Source of the DNA: Ectocarpus siliculosus | Taxonomy: Eukaryota > Sar > Phaeophyceae > Ectocarpales > Ectocarpaceae | Direction of reading: 5' to 3' | DNA: 64,000 bases | Assembly: GCA_000310025.1 (NCBI GenBank) | Contig: FN649745.1 | Location: 1,024,884-1,088,883, forward strand | Part shown: positions 1-14,300 of the stretch, in pieces | How the letters are laid out: each line of letters begins with the position of its first letter | Position numbering within the stretch: the stretch's first letter is position 1 | Notes under the pieces: generated by a model | What the model was told of the DNA's origin: nothing | The model's database searches: none | Seen by the model: the letters and a program-made list of their open reading frames with translations, nothing else | Program-made: the position numbers and the translations under genes

Positions 1-241
1 CTAGATCTCGACCGCAGCACACAAACATCCTCTCTCTCCTCTCTCTCCACATAGACAAAAAAAAACATCCTCCTGCTGGAAAATACTTCTATACAACGTT
101 CTTTGCAACTTCGCAACTCCATCAACGCCAAGCCGTCTGTCTTGGTTATCGCTCCTCCTCTCTCTCTCTCTCTGTGTGTGTGTGTCTGTCTGTCTGTCTG
201 TCTGTCTCTCCCTCCCTCCCTCCTCCCCTTCCCTCTCTCAC

Positions 242-3200
242 CTTTTCCGGGTTCTTCTCGGAGGCGTTTCTCTGCAGGCAGGACCGAAGGCTCGGCATGA
301 CGTTCAGCCCGGGGAGGGATGCCATCGTCCCCGTGTGCACCGCCAGGAAGTGGGCCCTGAGGGGCTCGAAGTTCACCACCGCGATCTGGCGGTTCAGCAG
401 CTGCATCGCACCCTGTTTTATTTGTAGCGATTTTACCACCACCACACCAGAGTAAGAAAGAGGGAAAAAGAGGGGAAAAGAGGGCATTAGACTGTAGCAC
501 AGTTAAATCGCGATCTGGTAGTTCAGCAGCTGCATCGCACCCTGCTCTTTTATTCCTTTTTACCACCACCGCACGCTGCTGCCACACAGAAACGTGTGGC
601 AAGGAGGAGGAAAGAGGACAGGGTGTTTGACAATATCTAGACAGCGGCAAACATAAGCCACACGACACAACGCCATCTGGATCGGACCGTGCAATCTAAA
701 CCATGTCTCCTGCATACCAAACTTCACTAAAAAAGTATCACGACGCCATCCAATGAAGCAAAAACATACACCAAAGTACCCTAATTAACGCCCTCCGTAG
801 CAACCAGCCAGCTAGCTCACAGCGACGCCGTGCAATGACGCAACAACATATTCTCAAGTCCCCCCTACTTATGTAGCAACCACCCAGCTAGCTCACAGCG
901 GTGCAAACCAGCGTTAACCCCTACCGCACAGCAGCATTCCTTCCTATTCTTGCCTGGAAGTCCCCCGCAGCGGCGTGGTCGGCCGCATGGGACGAGTTGT
1001 CGACCCACAGCGTCGGCAACGACCGTCCCGCCGGCGGCATGGCAAAGTCCGCCATGTCCGAGGGCACCGCCTTGGCCCGCGCCCCACCCTCTGCCATAAC
1101 GTCATCGTCGTTCACGTTGTTGGCGGCGGCAGGCAAAATAAAAACGGCAGGGGCAGACAGGCAGACAGGCAGACAGACAGGACACCAAGGGCAGGGTGAG
1201 GACACAAAACGCCACCCACGCTTACACAAACGAAAACAAGGCTCATCAAGCAAGAAAACAACTTTCCCTGCCGAAAAAAGCCCACAACAAAGAGCTCAGC
1301 CTATCGCATATTTATGCCTACTCCAATACGCGAGGTGTACAGCAATTAAATCTCATCCGTGTGTGTGTTCAGCTGGTATGCCAACCAACTACAGTAGCTC
1401 GTAAAATACCAACCCATTGAAACAGGCTATCGACGGGTGTCGCACTATCCTTGGCACCATTTTCTGCGCACAACAGTCTCAAGAACAACAAGTTAGGCGA
1501 CTGCAAGACAGCACTAGTCTACAGCCAATACCACGACCACCGGATTAGATGCTACCATCACACTAAATACCGGCCATCTCCCACGCCGGGGTCTGCCCCT
1601 ACAAGCTGCGCCAAAAGGGCCATTGCGAGTGTTTCACACAAGAAAACACGAAGGATTCAGTCTCCGCATGAACACCTCAACAAGCCAAAAGCAGTCGCAG
1701 TAGATGGATCTCTTCCATCACGAAAACAGGGGAAGGAAAGCCAGGCCGGTGATCTTGAGAACGAACAGACCGAAGCGGGCGGTACGTGCAAGCATCGCTA
1801 ACTACTCGAGAACCTCTCACGGCACCGCAGTACATCGCAGAAGCCTCTCAACCAACTCCGCAACTCAACCAAATTCCGCAACGACAACAACAACACCAAC
1901 ACCAACAAACGAACAAAAAGCACCAGAGGACAGCACGCTCACTCACCGTCCCCAAAGTCCAAGTCATCGTCACCAAGGTCGAGGTCGTCGTCCTCGCCCC
2001 AACCCCCTCCCTCCCCCCCGCCTCCACCTCCCCTCCCCCCGCCGCCGCCGCCGCCGTTGGCAGCCCCTTCCCCTCGCCCACCCATCTCGTCCTCGTCTAA
2101 GTCGAGGTCCACGTCCCACTCCTCTCCTGTGGCCTCGTCCCCCCCGGCGCCCGCAGCGGCAGCCGCTGCGTCTGCCGCTCCGCCAGCGGCCGAGCTGAGG
2201 TCGCCTCCCTGCATCGGCCCTCTCGAGACGGCCAGGAGCGGCCAGTTATCCGTGCGGACTATGGGGGTTGGCGGTTGGAGGAGCGCCGCATGGGGCGGAG
2301 TCTGTAAAAGCAACGACGGTCGGGGGGGGGGGGGAGTGCTCATGTTTTACATGCCATAGAGAGGGATCCTTCTATGTGACCACGGGTTGGGGTACACGGC
2401 ACAAATGTTGTGAGCGCTGATTTGAAGTCAAGACTAAAAACACAATCGTCCTCGAAAGGGTGGAGCATTGTCCCTTCCCATAGGACCGATCACCGATGGC
2501 CAGTCGTCCGTGGGGGGGGGGATCAGGGGAAGCAAACACGTGATTCGAGAAGAGACAACGGCCGGGGGTCGGTGGCGGGGATGTTGAAAGAAATCGTCAC
2601 GTCGTGTAGGGACAAAGACCCATCTCACAGAAAAAAAAGAAGTCAGAAGAAGGTCGTGCTTCTGGCATAAATTTGTCTGGGCGGACGGAATCCTAGACGG
2701 AACAACACCACCCACACAGACAAAAGCGACCGAAATGATACCGGAAACTAAATCACACCAACAAGTTAAAGGGCCACCGACAACAACAAAAAAGTTGAGC
2801 CACCTGAGGGATGGGCATCCCCTGCGCCTCCAGCAGCTCTCGCAGCCTAGCCGCGTCTTCCTCCAGCCCGTGCGTGGCGGCCGTGAGATAGGCCAGCGAG
2901 ATCTGCCACAGGTGGGCAGTAGGAAGCATCGCACCCGCCACACGGACAAACGAAAACACAGGACATCGGTTCGAGCTCGGGCTTGACCAAGGATAGATAC
3001 TACAAGACGGCACGAAGAGACTTTCAAGACAAGGCAAGAAGGATGCAAGACGGCACGAAGAGACACAAAAGACAAAGCAACCGGAAGCGGCCCAACAACA
3101 ACGAAGCCGCCAGGTACCCGACAGTATGTTGCGTACGGCCGAGCAACCAACCGCACCAAGAACAAACCCATCAAAAAAAAAAAAAGGGCCTGTTTGAGGT

Positions 3201-6200
3201 GCCGGGTCGCAGCGGCCAGACCAGGTGCACGGGCAAAATACATGGCTCGTCACCACGAAACGCAACATTAAGACCACAGGCTACCAAAAACAAAGGGAGA
3301 ACACGTCCTTTCGCTACAAAACAGCAAGACAAAGGCCTCTCCATGAACAAGCGAGAACACGTCCCTGCCACCCTACGCCCGGAACGGCGGACGGACATAC
3401 ATACCTGACCAGTGGACTCGAGCACCGATACGCGCTCCGCTGCGTCCCCGAGGAAGAGGGAGTTGTGGAAGCGCGACATGACGTCCCCGCGCCGCTCCGC
3501 GATCTTGAGCATCTTGCGCAGCTTGTCCGTGTTGCCCGTCAGCAGGTAGAGGAAGGACAGCCGCTCGAAGTTCTTGGTGCGCTGGTACGCCATCTCCACC
3601 ACCTGTGTGTTGTCACACACGAGCACACGCACATCCTTCTGTAAGGGTCACGTCTTTTAAATCCATCCTTTGTTGTCTTTTCGATCCCGCTTAGCAAGAG
3701 TGGTGTCATATTTTCAACGGCCAGCGGGTGAGTGCGGTCGATGCTACATCGCAACAAACACACAGGCACACCTGCGCACACATCGATTCCTGTTCGCGTT
3801 TCGCAGCGAAACCGTGGCGGCAAACGCAAACGCCGTTCGTCGACACAACCCCGACCACCAGCAGCAGTACGGGCGAAGGGCCGTGATAGCTTCGGCGCCT
3901 CCACGCCCATTCATGCGCACGCACCGACATTCAACTTTCACATGGTACAGCCAGAACTTCTTTGATGCGCACATGCATGAGTTGCAACGTCAACCCGGAT
4001 ACGCTGACCTGACCCTCAAGACACTTCAGCAAAAGAACAAAAACGGCCTACAGCCACCCACGGCGACTCATCCATCTTTTATCGCTGAGAGCGCATAAAG
4101 CCGCAGCGGCAGCGGCGGGGCAATTGCCGCGTGGGCTTTACCTGATGGTTTCCCTGTCGGAGGGCCTCCGTCCCGAGCTGGTGCCAGATGGCGTCGTCTG
4201 GCAGCTTGTCCGCCGTGTGCATGGCAACCTCGATGTTGCCGCACGCTAGGGCGAGGCGGAACTTGGTCTGTGCGGCGCAACACACGCATAATAGGGCGGT
4301 GAGAACGAAAACAGCAAGACTGAAGTAGTTACGCCAATGACACTATCATCGGCATCGATTTATTACCTGGACCACCGTATGCCGCCATCAATACCACCAA
4401 ACCTCACCTTCCACCACCAATAACAACCCTGTTGACTCCCTTGGGTTTCAAATACAACTGGGCCCTCCATCGGCGAAGGCACAAAAAACACCCCACAGCA
4501 AACGGGCTCCGTCCTTGTCACACCCTTCGAACATAGTTAAGCCCATTGGCCCACCTTGTTATCGCTGACGAAGTGCAGAGCCACCTCGGGAAACCCCTTC
4601 TCCTGCAGGTACGAGATGATGGACTGCCCACACAGCCGGCTGTGGCGCACCATGTGCATCACCTCGCCGTACTTCTTGTCCTCCAGCGCGAGCTTGAATA
4701 GAGCCTGTAAGAGGGCACAAACACACAGACACGCATTTAGAGGCCTTGTCCGGTTCTACATAATGTACTTTCATTGGTCAGCCCGTTTAGCGCGGTCGGC
4801 GCCAACAATGAAGACACAAAACACACCCATACGAGAAGAGACGCGTTGCGCTGAGGGAGGTGGAAAAGGGTCGTCAACGAGATAAAGCACACCCGCGAGA
4901 CGCCAGAAAAGAAAAACAGGATCCGCTCGAACACACACCGGTGTCGATCAGCCGCCGCGAGCCTAGAACCGTAGACAAGTACCAGCCGCCACGGCAAGAG
5001 GGGGGGACTCTCTATGGTATGGAGTATGCATGCAGGAAACATATACCGCAACAATCGATCTGGCCGTGCATGCTCCACATTTTCCACACTACTCACTCCA
5101 AAAAGACCTCCGACACATCCCTCGGTGAACTACAACACCTCAAACGCGTTATCTTCGAAGCGCACACGCAACTTCTCAGTGATTTTGTGTGTGTACGTTT
5201 TCGAATGCACGCATGCATGCAGTACCCACCCCTGCGTTGTCGATCTCGTCCGAACGGGTGCACACATCCAATCTTTCTATGATTTCGGTGGGCGTGCTAA
5301 GTTTTCGAATGCACGCATGTCACCATGTCATGCCGTACCTCTGTGTTGTCGATCTCGACGACGCGGGTCTTGCCCTCGCGGTCGAGGCAGAAGAGCTTCT
5401 TGCCGACGGCCTTGGTCAGGTACAGCGGCACGTCCAGCGTGCGGATGATCCCCGTGTCTCCGTTCGCCAGGAGGTACTACAACACACACCACACACCACG
5501 GCGGCAGCAGGCAGCAGAGGGGAGCGTTGGCGGGGGGGGGGGGGGCAGAGACGGGGAAGGAAGGGCGGCGTGTTACGAGTCAAGCTTCGCGGTGATACCT
5601 TCGACTGGTGAATAGGAGGTGCTGCTTCACGCGCACGACGAGCACGTGGAGCAGGACACAACAAACAACCAACGCCACAGGGCGAGAGGGCAAACACCTC
5701 ACGGACACGCAGGTTCACAAGTTTGGCCGGGTCCATTTGGGGCAACCTTGATTTCTACCCGCCGACACTGGCGTCTTCTCATTGGTCACAGTCAGCTAGT
5801 GCGGTCGATGCTAATGACTGAAACAAACACAGGGAGCTGACACACGAATAAATACGCATGGCCCCGCGAGACAAGTTCTCCATCAGACAGCAACAAACAC
5901 ATGGAGCTTACACACAAATAAAGAGGCAGGGTCCCGCGAGACAAGTTCTCCCTCAGACAACGCCTTTCGTGCGACGACCTGGCCACCCGTCATCTTCCTC
6001 TGCCTCTTTTTCTGTCTGTCAGACCCCGTCAGACCCCGTCACACACACCTTGATGTGGTTGAGCGTCGAGTAGACGAAGATGCGGTTGTTGGTGTCCCAC
6101 GCCCCGCTCTTCACGCGCACCGTCTCCGAAACCGTGGCCCTGCCCCAAGCGACCACACACACGGCGGACGCCGCCATCCCCAAGCGACATGAGCATGCAT

Positions 6201-8345
6201 GCACGGTTAGCGCTCCAACATCATCCAGCGACACATGCATGCACAGCCAGTCAGCGCCTCAACAGGGACAACATTGCGGCAAGCCCCAAGAAGTAGGATA
6301 CACCACCCCACACCAACAACACCCAACGCTAACGACAGCAGTGATCAACGTAGACACCAAGAACAGCCTGCCGTGGTTTGGCACTGCAACACCCGCACAA
6401 CAACCTAATAGGAGACTACCGCGACCGATACTGCCTGCAACCCCCCCCCACCCGCGACAACACCGCCCAACCGTACACTGCACCGATAACGCGCGCGTCG
6501 GCAGAGGCGCTCGCCGTCAGCGTCGCCGGTGAGCAGACGCGCACGACACCAACAGCTACAAGACAGAAGGCACAAAAACAAAACAAAAGAAAAAAAAAAA
6601 AACACAGGATATACAACAGCAGTATGCATGAGTCTCACAGCTGGTCAAGCTGCTTGGAGGCGATGACCACGGTGTGCTTGCTCGCGAGGGCAACGAGGCT
6701 GCAATCGTGATTCCAGAACGTGTACTTCACACGGGGCACCTGCAGCAGAGAAAGAGAGAGATAGCACCGCCGGCAGTAGTGGCAGCGGCGGCGGCGGCCA
6801 CAACAGCACCAGCGGAGATGAGCGGAGGACCCACACAAAGGGCAAGCAACCAAGCACGTCTTCGGGCAGAGAGTCTGTTCTCGACAGCGTTCCAAAGGGA
6901 ATGGGCAAGTACGCACAGGTGTATCTGCCTACCTCTGCTTGTGTCAGCGAGAAATTAACTTTCGCTTGCTCCCGATCAACGCCATGTATCCGTGACAAGA
7001 GGTCTACAAACAAAACTAACAGGCATCATATACTATGCAACACCTGAACAAAAGTGAATCATCCAACCCCCCCGGCCCAACAAAAAAATACCCACGTTCT
7101 TTGCTGCGTTAACGCATGCGTGTCAGTCAGCTCACCCTCTGACTCTCCTGCTTGTCTTTACACCCCCCGGACCCCGTGTGACCGATAACTCCCTACTCTC
7201 CTCACCTGGAGCTCCGCTAAGACCTTACGGCTCTGCTGCTCGTACAGGGTGATCCTGTCCTCGCAGCGCAGCAGCAGACGGCCGGAGGTCCCGCCGAAGT
7301 GCAGCCCGTCCGTGTTAGGGTGGGGAGGGGTAAGCTTCTTCGTCACCTCGTTGGAGAAGTTCTTGATCAAGATCTGATTGGATAGCGTGGCGGGCAAAAA
7401 ACGAGATGGGGAACGAGGAGGAGGAGACGGTGGTGTCATGTATCGGCAATATGCTTTTGCATTTGGTCAAGCATTTCTTGCTGTCCGGAAGAACTACAAT
7501 ATAATAGCATTGGTCGCGCTAATAAGGAGGACATGTTCCAAACCTGCGGGGAGGTCTGAAGGCGGGGGTAGGGGGATGTGCACCGAAGGGTCTAGCACGG
7601 GGTGTGTGACAACTGTACCAGGCATTTCTCGTGCGTCAGCGGGGCACGAGGCAAATACAGCCAGCGACACATGGGGACACCCTACCACATCACCCGACCA
7701 GCCCCCGAACCCACTCCCTACCTGTACTCTACCGTCTGCACCCCAAGCACACGCTCAGCGCACAGACACCTCCCACCACCACCACCACACCACCACCAAC
7801 AAACACGCCCAGCAGCAGCCTCAACCCCTACCCCCAAACCTGGCGGTTCTTGTCGAGGACGGCGAAGCGGTTGCGGGCCAGGAAGACGGCCGCCAGGCAG
7901 GAGCCTCTCCGGAGCTCGTTCGGGTCCGCCCCGACGCCGTTGGAGGCCCCGTCCATGCTGCCGAAGGTGAGGAGCTCGTAGCACCCGCCGTCGCTGTCGT
8001 AGGTCACCTTTTGGAACAACAATCATCGCGCGAGAGAGAGAAGACAAATGGGGTACGCGCGGTGGGGGGGGGGGTCAGAGAGACAAGAGAGAAGAGAGGA
8101 TTGCGGTTTTGAGGGGAAGTGTGCTCTTGCGCATCTTCTTTCGGGAGAGAGGGACGAGAGAGAACGCGTGTGGCACCCTCGCGAGCGCGCGGACGCAAGA
8201 AGAGTCCTCGGAAAAACATAAAACCCAAGACCACCACCATCACCAAACACCGATCGATGCCTACATGGCCCAACACGCCGGCCACCCCCTCCCAACATCC
8301 ACTCTCCACCAGCACCCGCAACGAACACTCCTGTCTACAACCGCC

Positions 8346-8380
<35 letters not shown>

Positions 8381-11300
8381 CGACATGGCACCACGAAACA
8401 CCAGGCACAAGGTTGCCGCCGCCCCCGGCTGGCGACACCTCTTTCTCGCTCACCAGCACGTTGCTCTCGGCGGGGTTGAAGGCGTTGTGCTGCAGCATGC
8501 GGGGCCCCTGCCCGAGGCTCGCCCCCTGGCTCTGCCCCGGGCGCCGCATGCTGACGAGGGGGTGGTCCCTTCCCGTCTGCAGCTCGTGCACCCGCAGGTA
8601 GCGGTCGCGCACGTACAGGAGGCGTGATCCTGGGGGGTCGAGGGGGGGAGTTGGGGGATAGGGCAGTGGGGTAGGTATTCATGGTTTGCATACTATTGCG
8701 GTTAGACCATTGACCACGCGTCCCCGAGAGGGGGGGGGGGGGGGGGGAGGTACATACCTGATGTTTTGCATGCCTTAGTTGTTCGACCATTGACCACGCA
8801 TCCTCTAGAGGACGGAGCATTGTTCCCACAGGACCGATCACTGATCGCTAATGGTTCCCTCCCAATTCGCCGAGGGTGGCTCAAAAAGTTTTCCCCACCC
8901 TATCTATCCTATCGGCATCACTTCCCGCGTACTCAGGCCACTTCCTACGCCGAGGGGGGAGGGGGGGGGGGGGGGGTTCAAACTGCAGTACCGTAGGTGT
9001 GGCGGCGAAACAACGAGGCGTGATGATGCTCCTGGGGAGACAAGAGAAGCTGGAAGATGAATGGATGGATGGATGTCCCATCGACGGGTGTGTGCTAATG
9101 ATAGTGCCCCGCCATCGTGGGGCGGAGTACGTACCGACGACACCAAATCATGACGGAAAAAGGAAAGGGTTATGGGTAGTATCTCAGACTCGAGGCCGAC
9201 GCTGCTGAACAAGGCACACACCTTGCCGTCCACGTGGTGTATGTACATGATAAGACAGGGATACATCGCACCCCAACAGGGCCGCACCCCTCCGAGAGCC
9301 AAAAGTGAAAACAACAAATCATGCACATTTCCTAGACCCTTACATCTATTAGTAGAGACGGATTTGTCGTCATGTATCAAGAAAACAACAAAACAAAACA
9401 ACGTTGGGTTAGTTACCGTGGGTGTCGTAGGCGGGCCTCTCCCTCTCGAGCTTGAAGACGATCATCCCGCTGTCATGGCCGGCAGCGAGCAGGTTCTGCT
9501 CCGGGTGGGCGGCCAGTATCCAGAAGCGGTCGTTCTCTCGCCGGAAGGTCTGCACGCCCATGCGCTGGCTGATGTCCCACACCTATGTATGATTGTGATG
9601 TGTGTGGATAATACATGTCAAGTGTTTGTGCTGCGTAGTATCGACAGCTGTTACCCGGCGGGCGAGCAAGACCTCACCTCACCTAAAGAGTCCGTGCGTG
9701 TGTTGTATAAATGGTCTTGTGTCAAAAGTGATTAATGTTGCTTAGCATCGACGGGTGCTACAGCAGGGCTGGCTAAGCAAGACCTCTCACCAATAGTCCG
9801 TGGGTGCGAGTGTGCGTGCGTGTAAGCGCCTTGAAAAGCATCGACGGTGCTAGCTAACTGCCTTAGCCAATGCCTACATACGTTTGGCTAAAAAGCACAA
9901 AAAATAATAATAACAATACTCTTGAATCGCATGGTGCCCCGGCATATGGGGATGCCTGGGGGGCGCAAGCAAACCAAGCGACGGGAAATGAAACGACAGA
10001 CAGCGTTTGCCCCATGGTCTGCATGGTGTGCACCCCACCCATGGTACGGAACGGTATCCTTGCCCCTGGAGCCCCCATGACAATCTCATCAAAGCTGGCT
10101 GTCATCCGCAGCAGCACAAAAAAAGCGAGCCTCGTGCCCGCCCCACCAACAACGCCCAAAGTGTCTTCCCGGTCCAGCCACAGCAAATCCACAAAAAAAA
10201 CACAGCTGCAGGCAGTGTTCAGTACAGTACTCTTTAATAGAATGCCATATGCATATTAAGCAGCACAACTTCCAGCGTGAACACCACACTTTTGTATAAT
10301 CCCAGGTTGGGCGTGACCCCGCGGCCTCGCTCACCCGGATGGACCGGTCCTCGCTGTTGCTGACGATCAGCTCCCGCTTGGGGTGGAAGATGACGCACGA
10401 GACGTTGTTGGTGTGGCCGGTCATGGTGTGCACCTCCCACGCCTTCGTCTCGTTCATGCGCCAGAGCTTCACCTGCGGCCGTGGCGGCGGCGGCGGCGGC
10501 GGCGGCGTTCAGACCAAACACGCACAAGGCGAGACAAACGAAACCGTTAGCGAACCATGGGGGTGCTACGTAGATTTAAAAAGAGGGGGAAAAAGGAGCG
10601 TGTATGTGAGACAGGGCACCATGGCAAAACCAAACGTGCCATTTGATTGTTTTGATCGGTTCGGGTTCGTCTTCGTGTCCTTGGGGATAGAGGTCGACTC
10701 GTGCTCCGACTTGAGCGTGCTCGAACCGATAGAGAGACGCCTGCCTACCTTGGGTGACAAGAGGGCAAGAGGAAACCGTTATCGCGGCAAATACTCCAGG
10801 TTACTATAACACACAGCAGGGCTCAATGTGCGTCGAATACTTTTAATACTCTTAATGGCGAAGAAATGCCCGAGGTGACGTAAGATACCGCGCACACCCA
10901 CATTTTTTACTATTATTACAATACAACACAACAAATGAAGTCGTTTTATCACCTGACGGTCATCCGCCCCCGAGATGACCAGGGGAAGGGTTGGGTGGAA
11001 GCTGGCCCAGTTCACGCCCCGGTCGTGGCCCTCCAACACGTACTTCACCACGGCATCGGTTCCCCCGAACAGGTCCGAGTTCATCTTCGACACCATGTCG
11101 TCGTGTTGCTGAAGAAATGGGAGAGAAAGCGAGAGCACCAGCAGGTGTGTTACCAGTGGACCAGAGGGTCGTAGAGCAGCATCGCGCAAAAGACGGGCGG
11201 GCAAAACGGAGGGGGGAACGAACGAGAGAGAACACAAAAAGGGTTCACGACACCAGCTCGTCGCTGTTGGGCATTCTGCTACGAGTCGTAGTATGGCTGG

Positions 11301-14300
11301 CGACGACGACGACAAAAAAAAAAAAACGAGGTGAAATACAGGGTTGTGATAGCACGACGCGGCGGGGAGGGGGGTACGCGGATTGTTCTTCTCGATGCCT
11401 ACGAGAGGGGCGAACAAACGAACCGCACGGTTCGCCCGTACGAGAAGAGAGACCCAGGCAACACCACCCGACACCCTCACGTACACCATGTAGTAGTAGA
11501 ACAAAAACAAAGCGTGGGACCCACAGACGGCACGGGAGGAAGGGTGTGGCTATTGTTGTCCTTCATGATACTAAATAAATCACCAGGAGACCTGAGTGCC
11601 GTCGATCACGTCTACGGCACGTGTGGGGAGGGGTATCGGTCACACAGAAAAGAGGCAAAAAACCAGCCAGGAGCGAAGTAAATCGTGCTCGAGTCGCGAC
11701 AGAAACACAGCCTGAAAAAAACTAACTCAACAACAACGCTGCCGCATGATCGGCCGTTGCGACAACACCAACAACGACAACAGCAGTAACACACAATAAC
11801 GGCGATTTCTCGTTGAACAACAACAGTAACAATGGAAACTCTCACTTGGTGGTAGGAGTCCACCAGCAAAAAAAAATGAAGGCACGACGCGTGTTCCGAG
11901 AGGCACACTCCCCCCAAGGGCACTTACCATCGCAGACGGGGCCCCGCGAACAGTCTTCTTTCTAAGCCCCGTGGTATCCCATACTCTCACGGTTTGGTCC
12001 AGCGATGCCGACACCACCAAGTCGTCCTGAAAGAACGCGAGCGCATCGCGTCAGGCGGTGGGGAAGGAAGGGAGAAGAGAAATACATTGCGAGGTCCATC
12101 ACACGACCCCGTCATGTGACTAAGGACAACAGGGACAGAGCAGAAAGCAACATGTTGCGGTACGGCGGTGATGACAGTAGAGACCGGAAGCTCTGTACCA
12201 CGATACTGGGGATTGGAAGGATCCGTAGCAATTGTTAACGCCGCGGTGGGCGGCGACGCTGCATGTGGGGGGGTACCCGAACGAATATTTTGAAAATCGA
12301 CACCCGATACTTTTTAAATTGAGGTCCACCGCACCGTGCGCGGCGGTTTGCCAAGGGTCAACAAGACGAAAAGACGACCTCCGCAGAGATGCACACACAT
12401 ATCATCGACCAAACAAACATCATCATGACCGCCAAAACAAAAAATCTAGAAGCGGCCCCAAAGCGTCGTGTCTTCCACTTCCTTCCTTTTTACCTTCGGG
12501 TGGAAAGCGGCGCACATGACGTAGTGGTTGTGGCCGGTCAAGACCGCGATGCACGTCCGGCTTTGCCAGTTCCAAATGCGGATAGTCTGCAGGCCGAAAA
12601 AGCAACAAGAAAACCCGCAGGGTACGCAGACAGGGGTTTTGGGGGCGGGCGGCGGCGAACGGGGAACAGAGTTAAAACAAACACGGACGGCAATCACCTT
12701 CGTATTTCCAAGAGAAGAATGATTTCAAGAACATCTGTGGTATCATGCCGCTGGACTCACAAAAGCAGCAACAAGCGACTCGTTGCTTTTGGCCCCGTTG
12801 CCCGTTGCGGAAAAACCGGCCCCGCAACGACAACACAGAGCCAATCGAAGAGAGACGAAAGACATCGAGGGACATCGAGTATTTATATACGTTGCAGCAT
12901 CGAATAACGCCTGAACCAACCAATACGAAGGTCTTCGTTCGTCACGAATAAAAGACGACGTGCATCACGCAGAGCTGGCACTGACGCCAGTAGCATCATC
13001 AACACACCACGCGGCGGTTTTCGTATGATACGTCGGTACATGCACGAGAAACGTGTGAATCCCGCACACGACAAAAAAAGAAGCCACACCCCACACAAAG
13101 GCGAAACATGCAGTATTAATATCAGCACGACATACGTAGTACATATCATATGATGCACGTTTCGAAGCTCAATGGGGAGCGCGCATCTCTAGGAAGGAGG
13201 GAATAGTATATACTAAAAATCCAGGAAACATCAACGCCATCAATCCGTACGTACGTACGCCCGTGGCGACTGAGAAAAAACGCCCCCTTTCAAAACCACC
13301 GCCCTGAGCTTGCCTGGTCGTCTGAAGCAGATATGATCCACGGGTACTCGTTGTGGAACTGCACCGTGCGGATGTAGTCCAGGTGACCGAGGAGGGTGAA
13401 CAAGCACCTCCGGAGCTTGTAGTCCCAGACCTTACCGTACGAGCAGCAGCAGTATATGGTGCATTTGAGGCGGGGGGGAGGTACTTCATGTTAAAGTACA
13501 CGGGGCACCCGATTAATTCTACTCTTTTGAGCCACGCGACACATGACAACGGCGAGGATGGGCATGGGCACGACGTGTGGGGAGGAGCAGAGACATGTAC
13601 TAGAGGGGTTGCTGCATGGGCGAAACAGTGTTCGGTAACAGCAGCCGGACTTGAGCAAAAAAAAGGGTATCTGTCCCCCATGCTATGGTAGGAGAGGGGA
13701 CTGAATGCCGTGGAGGAAGTGCTTCGTTCATGCAACGCATCAAAAAGAGATCTGTGATGAGTTGAATGCCAACACGCGGTGTTTGCACGGCACACTACGC
13801 TGGCACTCTTCACAAAACGTGTTTTTCTTTCACCGTGAACTACAAAAGTGCAACTCTACGGGTGCGAGGCAACGGCCACCATCCTCCAAGCCGCCAACAC
13901 GATGATACATGATATGCTGCCTGTCTGTCCCCGTGCTGCTGACCTTAATCTTGTAGTCATCTCCCCCAGACACGATCAGCGGTTGCGTTTTGTGGAAGTC
14001 TACCCCTCTCACAGGCCCGTCGTGCTCATCGAACCTATTCCATGCGCCGAGCCCGGTTCACGTCCCATCCCACATCGCATTTCCGCGGCCGCCGTTGGCA
14101 CCATACCGCCGATGGGACACAAGAGGTTTAGCAAGCGGGAACGGAGGTGGGAGAGGAGGAGGGGGAGACGGGGCATCGTTAAGAATCATTGCACGATGAT
14201 GGCTTAGAGCTAAGCCGCCGCTTCGGGGGATAAGCAGTAGGCCAAACAAAAGGCAAGCGAACACAGCACTCGCGTACAAATTCGAGACCGCCGCTTGGCT

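Noticed and set aside
174..232. TG/TCTG/TCCC-rich tract as a possible regulatory site
   Set aside because: Simple-sequence tract just after the COPA exon 21 donor; no evidence beyond composition.
2434..3277. Long minus-strand ORFs in COPA introns 17-18
   Set aside because: They read through exon 18 and its introns in the same or shifted frame; the spliced COPA model explains the coding part.
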